Source: Butyrivibrio hungatei (GTDB lineage Bacteria > Bacillota > Clostridia > Lachnospirales > Lachnospiraceae). From it: DNA of 55,856 bases. Below are positions 1-8,646 of the stretch, in pieces. Below the pieces are notes generated by a model that saw nothing but the letters and a program-made list of their open reading frames with translations, ran no database searches and was not told the DNA's origin. The first letter of the stretch is position 1. The number at the start of each line of letters is the position of its first letter. The position numbers and the translations under genes were made by a program. The stretch spans positions 1 through 55,856 of the forward strand of contig NZ_FMUR01000023.1 in assembly GCF_900101605.1 (NCBI RefSeq). The letters are read 5' to 3'.

Positions 1-71
1 TATCTTTAAATTCTACAAGAAGCCCTGAGTAACCTACTTGCCACCTTCAAAAAGTAAGCGCAACACAAGCG

Positions 72-611
72 TTGCACTTACCCTGCAAATCTTCCCTATG
101 TAAAATAATTAAAGATACAGTAAAGCCAAACTTTTTGAATATTCGCACTTCCTTACGTACCTATGACAGAGACGCCCTATGCTGCGGAGCTCCTTGCTGG
201 AGATGGGCATATCACGCTCTTCACTCAGCCGACAAATGGTTTATCAATCCATTCGTTTACGAAGAGCCTATCTTCCACGAAAACGGAATGGACAATCCCG
301 AAAATCCGACAAGCGTTATTTTATCCGATGCCCAGCTCCTGTCATATCTTGATCTGATAGAAAAGAAAACCATGAATTATCTGGCTTTCCTTACGGATAA
401 TATGTTGTATGAAAAACCGGAAAACTGCATCTATACTCGCATGGAACTTGTACTTCGCCAATACAGGCACCTGTCCTTCCATACCGGAATGCTTAATGGA
501 CAAACTGCTGTAGCTACTGAAAAATTCCCCATGTGGGTCTCAGAAACAGATCAATTTGTTGACGACGGTATTTTGTTTGGGCGATATCGCAAAGGCAATT
601 TATCTCTATAA
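72..611 (+). CDS. DinB-like protein, start uncertain, possibly 5'-truncated
   Basis: The frame is open to the stop at 611. The segment around residues 38-60 (CWRWAYHALHSADKWFINP) and the later segment RQYRHLSFHTGM resemble the helical DinB/DinB_2 superfamily, whose histidines usually bind a metal. No activity can be assigned. The open frame begins with a TTG at 72 that has no ribosome-binding site. An ATG at 98 is followed directly by TAA in its own frame, and skipping one base after it would give M-K-I-I-K-D and join the DinB frame. The gene may therefore have lost its start through a one-base insertion, or it may start at an internal TTG. What is seen is a family-like C-terminal two thirds; the broken start is inference. 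Confidence 0.5.
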   Translation: MHLPCKSSLCKIIKDTVKPNFLNIRTSLRTYDRDALCCGAPCWRWAYHALHSADKWFINPFVYEEPIFHENGMDNPENPTSVILSDAQLLSYLDLIEKKTMNYLAFLTDNMLYEKPENCIYTRMELVLRQYRHLSFHTGMLNGQTAVATEKFPMWVSETDQFVDDGILFGRYRKGNLSL

Positions 612-640
612 ATCGATCTCATCCTGCTTCTTTTTAAAAA

Positions 641-686
641 AGTTCCACTCAGAAGAAAAAGAATTCTTTTTCTTCTGAGTGGAACT
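641..686. terminator. 46-bp perfect palindrome, probable minus-strand terminator
   Basis: Both 23-nt arms match exactly around a central GAATTC, so there is no spacer. Read on the minus strand, the hairpin is followed by a U-run (complement of the A-run at 636-640), as expected for an intrinsic terminator of the minus-strand GNAT remnant. It also lies 30 bp past the plus-strand DinB-like gene and could end both transcripts. Confidence 0.6.
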
Positions 687-723
687 GACTTACATATACG
701 CGTATCGGAATATCTATGTTTTT

Positions 724-929
724 TCACAATTTTAATATTGCAATAAGCTCTTCGCCGTCCTTATCTCCGTTTTCTTTGAATCCAAATGAACTATAAAGTT
801 TTGAAGCCACTATATTCTCCGGCTCATACGAAAGCCAGCAATACTCTGCCTCTCCGCACGGATACGTTCTTATAAACTCTAATGCCAGCTTTACGGCTTC
901 TTTCCCATATCCTTTTCAAGTCGTATCAT
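724..929 (-). pseudogene. GNAT acetyltransferase remnant with internal deletion
   Basis: The minus strand encodes a GNAT C-terminal half from about 912 down to a TGA at 724-726. It contains GYGKEAVKLAL (acetyl-CoA loop side), ENIVASKLY and SSFGFKENG. Just upstream, in a different frame, an ATG at 929 reads M-I-R-L-E-K, which is how such proteins often begin. The middle of the domain is missing and the frame is shifted at the junction, so this looks like a deletion remnant rather than a small functional gene. Three intact GNAT genes lie at 7.1-8.5 kb on the same strand. Confidence 0.7.
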
Positions 930-944
930 ATCATGCCTCACTCT

Positions 945-3524
945 TTACACAGCGTCCTCTTTAAGAGCATCAATAATATTTTCATTTTTGATCTTGTTTA
1001 CGCTAAGTGCCATGCATATACCAAGGATTCCAAATACGGAAGCCATGACGATTCCATACATGATAAGGTCCGGATCAAAGATGTGCAGATTCGAATCAAA
1101 CGTCCTGTACATCAGGTAGCTCAGCAAAAGAGATATCGGAATTCCCAATATCAGCGCTTTCATTCCGTACAGAAGCGTTTCAAGCCATAACATCTTCTTA
1201 AATCCTCCGCTCTCAAGCCCCACCGATTTGTACATGGCAAACTCTTTTCTGCGAAGGAGCACTCCGGTCGAAATTGTATTTACGATATTCGCAACAGAAA
1301 TGAGCGAAAGGAGGCCGGTAAAACCATACATTGCAGTTTTCAGCATAATTGTGATCGTATCCATCACCTGCAAAGAATCCGCAAAATCGTTGCAATAGTA
1401 ACTGTGATATCCGTCATTTTCCAAAAGAGAATATATCTTATCATGGATTTCTTTATGCCTTGTGGTTTCAACTCCCAGATCGACCGTGAGTTTATCTTCG
1501 GGAAGCACTTCTTTTGCCTTAGCATAGTACATGGATGTTGGCACATACACTGCAATATCGCCTTTAGGCGTAAGGTCCAGAATACTGTTTTTTCCGTCAT
1601 ATTTGATCAATCCCGCAATCTCTATTGCCGGAGGATTTTCCATAGCATTGTCGTAGTGAAGGGCCTGCCCTATTATCCCGTCATTAAAGACTTCACTGGG
1701 CTTTCTCTCGTGAAAATAATCATTTAAAAGCACTCCGCGCAATGTATCCCCATAATAGGCACCTTTATCCAGTCCGTTATCTTCAAGTATCCTGTCAAAT
1801 TCCTTATCATCCACTATGCATACGTCCATTCCCGCGAGGCTTAAATCCGCAAACTCGGGTAAAAGAAACTTTTGGTCCGCAATATCCGTATTGGCAAGCT
1901 CCTTTGTAGATTCCGGCGCCTTTTTAAACAAAAACTGGATCATACTCACGCCATATACATTATCAACTCCATCCATCTCACCAATGGCATTGCGCAGCTT
2001 ATAGCTCTCCGAAAGAGAACAGGATGCCACGATCTGATAAGGTAAATCCAGCTCAAATTTATTGGCTCTTGCTACCGAATTGCAAAAATAGTTGGTCGTC
2101 AGGAACATGATCACCGAAACCGCCAAGGTTGCAGTTATAACTTTGCCTTTTACGCCATTTCTTTTTAAGTTTTTGTACGCAAGTTCTCCTTCATATCCAA
2201 AGATTTTCCTTATTACGGGGTTTACCCTAAGGTTTCTCGCCTTAACTTTTACAATATTATTCTGACGCAGAGCTTCAATCGGCATAACCTTTGACGCCTT
2301 TATTGCCGGAACAAATGTAGAAATGAATATTGTGAGTGTGGCAAAAAATACGATGGCGGCCATCACATAAAGATTGCATACTATAGGAACGCCTCCGCTC
2401 ACCCCTTCGACACCCGCAAATATATTAGCCTCAATAATCCTGTTGCCAAGAAATTCCAGCGTTATCTTCGTTCCGATATAGCCAATCAAAAGACCTAAAG
2501 GGATTCCTATCGCTCCCAGAACAAAGCCCTCATAGTATATTGAAAATCTCTTTTGCTTAGCTGTTGCTCCGACACTTGCAAGCATTCCAAGATAACGCAT
2601 CCTCTCTGTAAGGGACATTCCTATGGAATTGAATATCAGGATAACCGAAGTAACTATGACTATTGCAAGGGCAACAGCCATCATAACAAAAAATGACCTG
2701 TATGTACCTTCACTGTCTTCATAGGCAAAGCAGCTGATCAGATACTCTGTGTTGTATTCACTCTTATCAATCCCATACTCTGCCTTTATACTGTTAAGTT
2801 GCTTAATGGCAGTATGATCGCATTTCTTAAGCGTGATCAGCACTTGCGCTTTTTCTCTGTCAGGAAAGTAATCCTCATCCAGTCCCCGAAGAATATCCCA
2901 GTCACCTGTCGGTCTGTTTCCATGCAGTATTGCCGTCACTGTACAGGTTTCCGTCGACTCAGCCTTAAACTGCTCTTCCGACTTGTAATCACCGCCAAGA
3001 TATGAAAGTCCTTCAATCTCATCATCAATATATCTGTATCCCTGCTCAAAGGTGAGGGAATCGCCCACCTTAAGATCTTCCAGCCCGTTATCAATAAGAA
3101 ACTGCTCTTCGACCGCTATCTCAGAAGAATTTTTTGGGAGCACTCCGTCATAATCCGATATCACCCTCATGGATAAATAGTTTTTATCCACATGGTCGAT
3201 ATTTCCGGTTCGGAATCTGTCTTCTTTATCATTTAAAAGTCTGACGCCCGTCACCTTCTCTTCTGCGTCGCAGATTCCCACCGAAGCTATCCTTTTATCT
3301 TTCGTCAAAGAAACATACTGCTCGCGCGTAATCTCTCTAAACTGCGCATGTACATTTCCTTCTGACTGTATAGCCATAGATCCAAAAAACTTAAAGAAAG
3401 AAAAAACGCCCAGAACTATGGCACTTATAAGTGCTGTAGATGCCGCAATTCCAAGCATTGTTACGATGGATCTTTTCTTTTTTCCAAGGAGGTGCCTTAA
3501 TGTCAAAGTCGCTATAATATTCAT
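945..3524 (-). CDS. ABC transporter permease, FtsX/MacB type
   Basis: An 859-residue protein with an N-terminal transmembrane helix (about residues 18-42), a long extracytoplasmic domain, a block of three helices near residues 280-410, then a second helix-domain-three-helix repeat ending in ALKEDAV. This duplicated FtsX layout is that of MacB/LolC-like permeases and of antimicrobial-peptide exporters in Firmicutes. The start codon overlaps the stop of the ATPase gene by 4 bp, so the two are translationally coupled and form one transporter. A histidine kinase lies upstream in the same operon, which suggests control by cell-envelope stress or a peptide antibiotic. The substrate is unknown. Confidence 0.9.
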   Translation of the reverse strand: MNIIATLTLRHLLGKKKRSIVTMLGIAASTALISAIVLGVFSFFKFFGSMAIQSEGNVHAQFREITREQYVSLTKDKRIASVGICDAEEKVTGVRLLNDKEDRFRTGNIDHVDKNYLSMRVISDYDGVLPKNSSEIAVEEQFLIDNGLEDLKVGDSLTFEQGYRYIDDEIEGLSYLGGDYKSEEQFKAESTETCTVTAILHGNRPTGDWDILRGLDEDYFPDREKAQVLITLKKCDHTAIKQLNSIKAEYGIDKSEYNTEYLISCFAYEDSEGTYRSFFVMMAVALAIVIVTSVILIFNSIGMSLTERMRYLGMLASVGATAKQKRFSIYYEGFVLGAIGIPLGLLIGYIGTKITLEFLGNRIIEANIFAGVEGVSGGVPIVCNLYVMAAIVFFATLTIFISTFVPAIKASKVMPIEALRQNNIVKVKARNLRVNPVIRKIFGYEGELAYKNLKRNGVKGKVITATLAVSVIMFLTTNYFCNSVARANKFELDLPYQIVASCSLSESYKLRNAIGEMDGVDNVYGVSMIQFLFKKAPESTKELANTDIADQKFLLPEFADLSLAGMDVCIVDDKEFDRILEDNGLDKGAYYGDTLRGVLLNDYFHERKPSEVFNDGIIGQALHYDNAMENPPAIEIAGLIKYDGKNSILDLTPKGDIAVYVPTSMYYAKAKEVLPEDKLTVDLGVETTRHKEIHDKIYSLLENDGYHSYYCNDFADSLQVMDTITIMLKTAMYGFTGLLSLISVANIVNTISTGVLLRRKEFAMYKSVGLESGGFKKMLWLETLLYGMKALILGIPISLLLSYLMYRTFDSNLHIFDPDLIMYGIVMASVFGILGICMALSVNKIKNENIIDALKEDAV

Positions 3525-4216
3525 GACACCATCACCCCTTCCTTCTTACTGTCGCGGATGATCTTGCCATCCTCGATCGTAATGACTCTGTCGGCGGAAA
3601 GAGCTATTCTCTCATCATGAGTGATGATGATAACCGTCTGATTGTTTTCTTTGTTAAACTTTCGAAGTAGCGCTATTATTTCTTTACTGTTCTCTGAGTC
3701 CAGATTACCCGTAGGCTCATCTGCAAGAAGCAGCGCCGGATGATTCATAAGCGCCCTTCCTATCGACACTCTCTGCTGCTGGCCTCCTGAAAGCTGATTT
3801 GGAAGATGAGATATTCTCTCTTTTAATCCAAGCTTTTCAACCAGATCATTAAGAAGCTTTTTATCAGCCTTTTTTCCATCCAGTAAAATTGGAAGTGTCA
3901 TATTCTCTTCCACATTCAGGATTGGAATAAGATTGTAAAACTGGTAAATAAGACCGATGTTTCTTCTGCGAAATATTGCAAGCCTTGTTTCATCAAGCTT
4001 TCCGATGTCTGTTCCTGCAATTGTACAAGTACCTGATGTCGGAACGTCCACTCCTCCGAGGATATGAAGAAGCGTCGATTTTCCCGAACCGGAAGGTCCT
4101 ACTATTGCCACAAACTCTCCCTGTTCCACGTCAAAAGAGACATCTTTAAGAGCATCAACTCTTGTCTCCCCTGTTCCATATACTTTACAAAGATTTCTGA
4201 TTTCCAGAATGTTCAT
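3521..4216 (-). CDS. ABC transporter ATP-binding protein (LolD/MacB-ATPase-like)
   Basis: 231 residues from the ATG at 4216, which is preceded by GGGAG about 10 nt upstream. The longer frame to 4243 lacks a ribosome-binding site, so the shorter start is preferred. It has Walker A GPSGSGKST, Q-loop, signature LSGGQQQR, Walker B LLLADEPTGNLD and an H-loop in IIITHD. The GNLD after Walker B is typical of ATPases paired with FtsX-domain permeases, and the gene overlaps such a permease by 4 bp. It would power the exporter from the cytoplasmic side. Confidence 0.93.
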   Translation of the reverse strand: MNILEIRNLCKVYGTGETRVDALKDVSFDVEQGEFVAIVGPSGSGKSTLLHILGGVDVPTSGTCTIAGTDIGKLDETRLAIFRRRNIGLIYQFYNLIPILNVEENMTLPILLDGKKADKKLLNDLVEKLGLKERISHLPNQLSGGQQQRVSIGRALMNHPALLLADEPTGNLDSENSKEIIALLRKFNKENNQTVIIITHDERIALSADRVITIEDGKIIRDSKKEGVMVS

Positions 4217-4329
4217 TTTTCTTTTGTCTCCCTTCTCATGCAAAAAACATGTCGAATATCTTATTCATGAGAATAGAATATAGCTTCCATCTTACAATCA
4301 AGTGACTATACAATTACAGATTTGTCATT

Positions 4330-5328
4330 TTAGATAAGTGTTTTATAAAATCTCAAACAGAACCTCGTTCCCACGCCTTCAGTGCTTTCTACGACAATAT
4401 CTCCGCGCTGTCCCGTAATGATTGTCTTTGCAAGAGCAAGTCCTATGCCTACACTGTCTTTTCCTGCATTTTTCCCTTTATAGAAACGTTCAAAAATATG
4501 CGGCAGATCTTCCTCCGCTATTCCGCAGCCCGTATCTTCAACGGATATCTCCTTATAGATGTTTGTGTCGGATGTTTTTATTGAAAGCGTGCCGCCGCTC
4601 TCCATATGTTCAATGCAGTTTTTTACAATATTCTGAATGGCTTCTATGGTCCAGTTTTTATCGCACTTAACAGACATATTAAAAACGTCGTGTGTATAGC
4701 TTATATTCTTAAGCTCCATCTGTATCTCAAAAGGTTTTATGACTTCTCTGATAAGTTCGTCAACTTCTGTTTCTTCAGGCTTCATGATTATTGTTCCGGC
4801 ATCGATCTTAGATAGCTTTAAAAGAGTCTGGATCAGCCAGTTCATCCTATCCAACTGATTTGATTGTGTCGTAAGAAATTCATCGCGCTTATTCTTATCA
4901 TCCTCAATTTTGAGCAGATCGTTCATTACTATCATGGACGTAAGCGGAGTTTTTAACTGATGACTTATATCCGCAATGGCATCTGCCAGCGCCACTTTGT
5001 CTTTTGCCAAAAGATCTTTCTGGTAGCTGAGCGTAGACGTAGTTTTATAGATGTTCGTTTTAAGAAGCGACAGCTCTCCTTCTTCCTGATCGAGGATTCC
5101 CACTGTTTCATCTCCCGCAAGAACTCTTACCAAGTACGAATTGAGTTTGTCTATATCGTTATACCTGCGTTTTGTGAAAAAAATAAATCCGCTCCCCAAA
5201 GCAATTCCCAATATTACCAATAAAATAAAAGCGGCTATGCCACATAAAACATATCCGCATACAGACGCAGCAACCGTAAATACAGCTGCTGCACAGATCA
5301 TATATCTGATTTCTTTATTTTTCAGCAT
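4330..5328 (-). CDS. Sensor histidine kinase (VncS/BceS-like) without adjacent response regulator
   Basis: 332 residues. Two membrane helices lie in the first ~52 residues with almost no extracellular loop, as in intramembrane-sensing kinases. The H-box is ADISHQLKTPL with the phospho-accepting His at residue 123. An N-box (NIVKNCIEH), G1 (EDTGCGIA), F-box (FERFYKG) and G2 (GIGLALA) follow. The start has GGGAGG upstream. In related systems the OmpR-type regulator gene sits directly upstream of the kinase. Here the upstream neighbour is a DUF3021 protein 37 bp away, so the partner is missing or elsewhere. The ABC genes downstream are the likely output. Confidence 0.9.
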   Translation of the reverse strand: MLKNKEIRYMICAAAVFTVAASVCGYVLCGIAAFILLVILGIALGSGFIFFTKRRYNDIDKLNSYLVRVLAGDETVGILDQEEGELSLLKTNIYKTTSTLSYQKDLLAKDKVALADAIADISHQLKTPLTSMIVMNDLLKIEDDKNKRDEFLTTQSNQLDRMNWLIQTLLKLSKIDAGTIIMKPEETEVDELIREVIKPFEIQMELKNISYTHDVFNMSVKCDKNWTIEAIQNIVKNCIEHMESGGTLSIKTSDTNIYKEISVEDTGCGIAEEDLPHIFERFYKGKNAGKDSVGIGLALAKTIITGQRGDIVVESTEGVGTRFCLRFYKTLI

Positions 5329-5365
5329 ATCAAATGCCTCCCAATCGCTGTACGACTCTCTATAT

Positions 5366-5779
5366 TCATTCTAAGCCCGAAAAAAATTTGTTAGCTTTTT
5401 TTATTTCTACAAAAAAACTGATGTAATACACTACCGCACCGATAACATAGGGAATCGTGACAGAAATAAACATATCCCTGTACGCCGACGGCGAAACCTC
5501 AGAAAAATGCGCCATTATCCATACCCCTAAAAGGACAATTCCTATAATTACAATATACTGGCCAATAGCCACCGGTACAAACGGAAATCGCTGCAAATAA
5601 TTATGGAGCGAAAGAACAAATATCGCCAGAACCGATATCCCCAGGCAAAGAAAAATGTTATCGGAATAATTCTTATCTACGAATCCAATACACTTTTCAA
5701 AAAGCAGTTTTCCGCAAACTATAATTGTGAAGGTGGTACAAACTATGGAAAAAAAATTATTCTTATTGATCAGTTTCAT
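5366..5779 (-). CDS. DUF3021-type membrane protein
   Basis: 137 residues with four hydrophobic helices and a charged C-terminal tail. It overlaps the end of the LytTR gene by 17 bp. Small four-helix DUF3021 proteins are regularly encoded next to LytTR-domain regulators and are thought to sense at the membrane or hold the regulator inactive. The assignment rests on that pairing and on the helix layout rather than on catalytic motifs. Confidence 0.7.
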   Translation of the reverse strand: MKLINKNNFFSIVCTTFTIIVCGKLLFEKCIGFVDKNYSDNIFLCLGISVLAIFVLSLHNYLQRFPFVPVAIGQYIVIIGIVLLGVWIMAHFSEVSPSAYRDMFISVTIPYVIGAVVYYISFFVEIKKANKFFSGLE

Positions 5780-6233
5780 TTTTTTGCCTCCCCCGGAGTT
5801 TCTTTAGTGCTTCATAGAATTCTGCCCTGTATCCTCTGTTCATCACCAGACACTCATCGTTCTTTAGAAAAATGCGTGTTCTCATGTTAAGATCACCCTG
5901 AAGGCGCTTTATCTTGTACAGATTTACGATGCTCGATTTGCTGATCCGCACAAAGCCTACATCTTTGTGCTCGGATATTATGCCTTGCAAAGTCTCTTTT
6001 ATCTCAATGCAGGTATCTTGAGTATAGGCAAACGTCTTTCTGTCAACAGATTCAAAGTAAAATATGGCAGAAAGCGGAAATGTCAGCTTCTTCCCATCTG
6101 CCATTCCCTCAATATATTTAAGTGCCAGCCGCAGTCTTTCCAGAACTGCGGCTGTTTCACCATCTATGTCTTCATAATGCAGTTCAAGGTAATTCTCTTC
6201 CAGATTTTCCTCTCTGGTCTTTATCAGTTTCAT
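5763..6233 (-). CDS. LytTR-family DNA-binding regulator
   Basis: 156 residues. The C-terminal ~100 residues have the LytTR pattern: FPLSAIFYFESVDRKT, later FVRISKSSIVNL and a closing NRGYRAEF. There is no receiver domain, so the protein belongs to the LytTR/DUF3021 class of free-standing regulators and not to two-component regulators. It sits between a membrane-protein gene (9 bp upstream) and the DUF3021 gene (overlapping), and probably controls its own operon. Confidence 0.85.
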   Translation of the reverse strand: MKLIKTREENLEENYLELHYEDIDGETAAVLERLRLALKYIEGMADGKKLTFPLSAIFYFESVDRKTFAYTQDTCIEIKETLQGIISEHKDVGFVRISKSSIVNLYKIKRLQGDLNMRTRIFLKNDECLVMNRGYRAEFYEALKKLRGRQKNETDQ

Positions 6234-6242
6234 CTTCCCCCC

Positions 6243-6953
6243 TTATAAAATGAACATGATGCAGAGGAACAAATAGGATAGTTTTAAGTTTCTTTCTGTA
6301 AGAAGGTACGCACCGCCGAACACAAATCCTTCAATGGCAATGTATATTCCTGTCGCCAAAGAGCCTTTTGTAATCCAGTGGCCAAGCCCCCATGTAAGCG
6401 CCACAACTATTCCTCCATAGGGAATCTTATCATTTTTAAACCACTTTTCAAATGCATACTGCCCGAAAACAATGACCAGAAGCACAAGGAAGACCTCAAC
6501 AAAGTAGTACAGATACTGGAATGTAAAAAGAATTATTCCTCTACTTCTAAGCTCTCTTAAAACCTTACTTCCGTCCCAGTCGATCCATGACGCTATCAGG
6601 CTTATTACGGTTCCTGAGATTAAAAGTATCCATCTGCCGAAAGACAGTTCTTTTGCTCCGCTGATAAAGCTCTTTTCTCTACAGTTCTTAACAAAATCGA
6701 CTCCGGATTTGCGTGCACATTCTTTGATGACGTACAGCCCGCCAAGTATCCACACAATCATTGTCATCGTCCAGTGTAAAATACTCTGCCACATATTAAA
6801 GCTGCCAAAGTCATAGCCATATACATTAAATTCGATCGCATATGCCAGCAGGAATTCAAAGCCTATCACACCGAACGCCTCCAAAGAATAACTCAAAAAA
6901 GTAAAACCGCTTAAAAATCTGTTTTTGCCATTTGTATAAGTCATTGTTTTCAT
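6243..6953 (-). CDS. Polytopic membrane protein, possibly CPBP-like
   Basis: 236 residues with about six hydrophobic segments. WGLGHWITKG near the C-terminus recalls the second motif (F/W-x3-H) of CPBP intramembrane proteases, but a clear EExxxR motif and a third HxxxN motif are not seen, so protease function is doubtful. It is the first gene of the LytTR/DUF3021/ABC operon. A terminator-like hairpin ends directly before its start codon and carries the GGGG that would serve as ribosome-binding site. Confidence 0.6.
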   Translation of the reverse strand: MKTMTYTNGKNRFLSGFTFLSYSLEAFGVIGFEFLLAYAIEFNVYGYDFGSFNMWQSILHWTMTMIVWILGGLYVIKECARKSGVDFVKNCREKSFISGAKELSFGRWILLISGTVISLIASWIDWDGSKVLRELRSRGIILFTFQYLYYFVEVFLVLLVIVFGQYAFEKWFKNDKIPYGGIVVALTWGLGHWITKGSLATGIYIAIEGFVFGGAYLLTERNLKLSYLFLCIMFIL

Positions 6954-6958
6954 TAAAA

Positions 6959-7015
6959 AAAGCCCCTTTCAGTAGTTATCGCGTTTCTATGCATACCTTA
7001 CTGAAAAAGGAGCTT
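6959..7015 (-). promoter_or_regulatory. Hairpin with U-run abutting a start codon (attenuator or terminator)
   Basis: On the minus strand the arms AGCTCCTTTTTCAGTA and TACTGAAAGGGGCTTT enclose about 24 nt and are followed by seven T residues, then ATG at 6953. The hairpin could simply terminate the GNAT operon upstream. Its 3' arm contains the only good Shine-Dalgarno stretch for the membrane-protein gene, so folding would also hide that site. Confidence 0.5.
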
Positions 7016-7085
7016 CGTTACAATATTTTCGGTGCTAAGTTGCACTCATAGGTGTATAAGTTGCAAGAATTTAGTAGTGCATTCC

Positions 7086-7490
7086 TTATGTCCATAAAGA
7101 TGTTATAAACATTGGCGATGCATCATCACTTTTCTCAAACCCGCAGTTTTGGTAAAAATGCATTTCTTTGTCATAGGCAATTACTGCTATTCTAAGATAG
7201 CTATGATACTTCTCTTTAATCATATCGATCAGTGTTCTGCCAATCTTTTGATTATGGTATTCAGGATTCACCAACAGATAATGCACATATGCATTCATTA
7301 TTCCATCATCCATAGCACATACCATACCAACCAGTTTATCCCCGTCATAAGCAGAAAAGACGGTATTAAAGTTTTTCATTGCGATACATAATTTCTCCGG
7401 ATAATGACCTGATGACCAGTTAACTGAAAGAAATAATTCTTCCAGTTCATTTTTAGTAAAATCGTGTTTATCTGTATATTTAATGTCCAA
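7086..7490 (-). CDS. GNAT family N-acetyltransferase
   Basis: 134 residues, a single GNAT domain. The acetyl-CoA binding segment is VNPEYHNQKIGRTLID (Q-x2-G-R form), followed by the late motif FYQNCGF. The start is TTG at 7490, with GGAGG 5 nt upstream. It lies 9 bp after the next GNAT gene in the transcript and was probably made with it. The substrate cannot be told from sequence. Confidence 0.88.
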   Translation of the reverse strand: MDIKYTDKHDFTKNELEELFLSVNWSSGHYPEKLCIAMKNFNTVFSAYDGDKLVGMVCAMDDGIMNAYVHYLLVNPEYHNQKIGRTLIDMIKEKYHSYLRIAVIAYDKEMHFYQNCGFEKSDDASPMFITSLWT

Positions 7491-7499
7491 CGGTGCCTC

Positions 7500-7955
7500 C
7501 TAAATCAGTTCCATTTCAGATTCCATCTTAACAAAGCCATATTTCTCATATAGCGGTCGTCCCATTTCTGTCGCCTCTAATGATATTTGGTTTATTCCTC
7601 GTTCTCTAGAAATATTTACAAGCATGTCTAATGTTTTGTATGCAATCCCTTGCCTTCTATAATTCGGATTCGTATACATATTCATAATATAAGCCTTTTT
7701 TCCATCGGGATTGTGGTAAGTCGGCATTACAGTATAAAAACTGACGCCCCCGGCCCCTATAAATTTATCCCCTTCCATTACAAGAATCGCAAAATGTGTA
7801 CCATCGGCCAAAGCCTTCTTGTAATACTTGTAAGATTCTTTTTCTACTAACGTCATATCAACCGAATCATCCAACTTATTTGCCGCTCTTAAAACCTCAA
7901 TACGGGAGGTCGTCAATAAATCAAGATCCTCCAATGTTGCAACTCTGTACTCCAA
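7500..7955 (-). CDS. GNAT family N-acetyltransferase
   Basis: 151 residues. The motif A segment is TNPNYRRQGIAYKTLD, and YEKYGFVKM lies near the end. The start is TTG at 7955 with AGGAGG 7 nt upstream, so the TTG reading is well supported. It is the second of three consecutive GNAT genes, 21 bp after the preceding stop. The substrate is unknown. Confidence 0.9.
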   Translation of the reverse strand: MEYRVATLEDLDLLTTSRIEVLRAANKLDDSVDMTLVEKESYKYYKKALADGTHFAILVMEGDKFIGAGGVSFYTVMPTYHNPDGKKAYIMNMYTNPNYRRQGIAYKTLDMLVNISRERGINQISLEATEMGRPLYEKYGFVKMESEMELI

Positions 7956-7976
7956 TTGTGTCCCTCCTATGATTGC

Positions 7977-8489
7977 CTATTTTTTTGTTGCTACTCTATG
8001 GATTACGGAAACATGCGTAATCTTGTTTACCTCGTCAGGATACTCCTTTTCAAAATGCATCCCTATTGCTTCTGCTGTTTTGTATGATGCCTCGTTCGTA
8101 TATTTACAGTACGAATATAATGACGAATAATCAGTATTTTCAAAAGCCCAATCTCTTACAGCCTTAGCAGCTTCTTTTGCATATCCTTGTCTCCAATACT
8201 TTTTATGAATATGATATCCTATCTCCGGCAATTTTTCTCCATCAATATTCTGTATTGTAATGCCGCAATCCCCGATGAATTTCCCTGTTTCTTTCAGCAC
8301 AATTGCCCATAAGCCAAACCCATACCGGGCATAGTTCTCAAGATTCCATTCGATCCAACGTCTGGTTCTTACTTCATCAAACGGTGCCGGATAGTGCTGC
8401 ATTGTTTCAACATCCGACATTATCTCATACAGGGCGTCAAAATCATCTGTTTTATATTCTCTAAGAATAAGTCTTTCCGTTTCTATCAT
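7977..8489 (-). CDS. GNAT acetyltransferase, RimJ/RimL type
   Basis: 170 residues from the ATG at 8489 (GAGG 8 nt upstream). The frame stays open to 8564, but the family starts at MIETERLILREY, so the shorter form is chosen. It has IGYHIHKKYWRQGYAKEA as the acetyl-CoA loop and an ending with TAEAIGMHFEKEY. RimJ/RimL-like enzymes acetylate N-terminal amines of ribosomal proteins or small molecules; which applies here cannot be told. Confidence 0.9.
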   Translation of the reverse strand: MIETERLILREYKTDDFDALYEIMSDVETMQHYPAPFDEVRTRRWIEWNLENYARYGFGLWAIVLKETGKFIGDCGITIQNIDGEKLPEIGYHIHKKYWRQGYAKEAAKAVRDWAFENTDYSSLYSYCKYTNEASYKTAEAIGMHFEKEYPDEVNKITHVSVIHRVATKK

Positions 8490-8646
8490 CTTCGCAACCT
8501 CTACACACTTCTCCAACATCACATAATTTACTAATGCTTCTGCCCTGAATAATATATGGTTCACCGGAAATCATTCCTGCGTTTACTAAATTTATGTATC
8601 TATTCTAACCATTTCTACCAAAGCTTTATTTCGATAAATCAAATCG

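Noticed and set aside
163..357. 64-codon plus-strand frame inside the DinB-like region
   Set aside because: It lies wholly within the DinB-like frame, has no family-like motif, and has no ribosome-binding site.
6243..6953. Calling this gene a CPBP intramembrane protease
   Set aside because: Only one motif-like segment (WGLGH) is seen; the EExxxR and third histidine motifs are not found.
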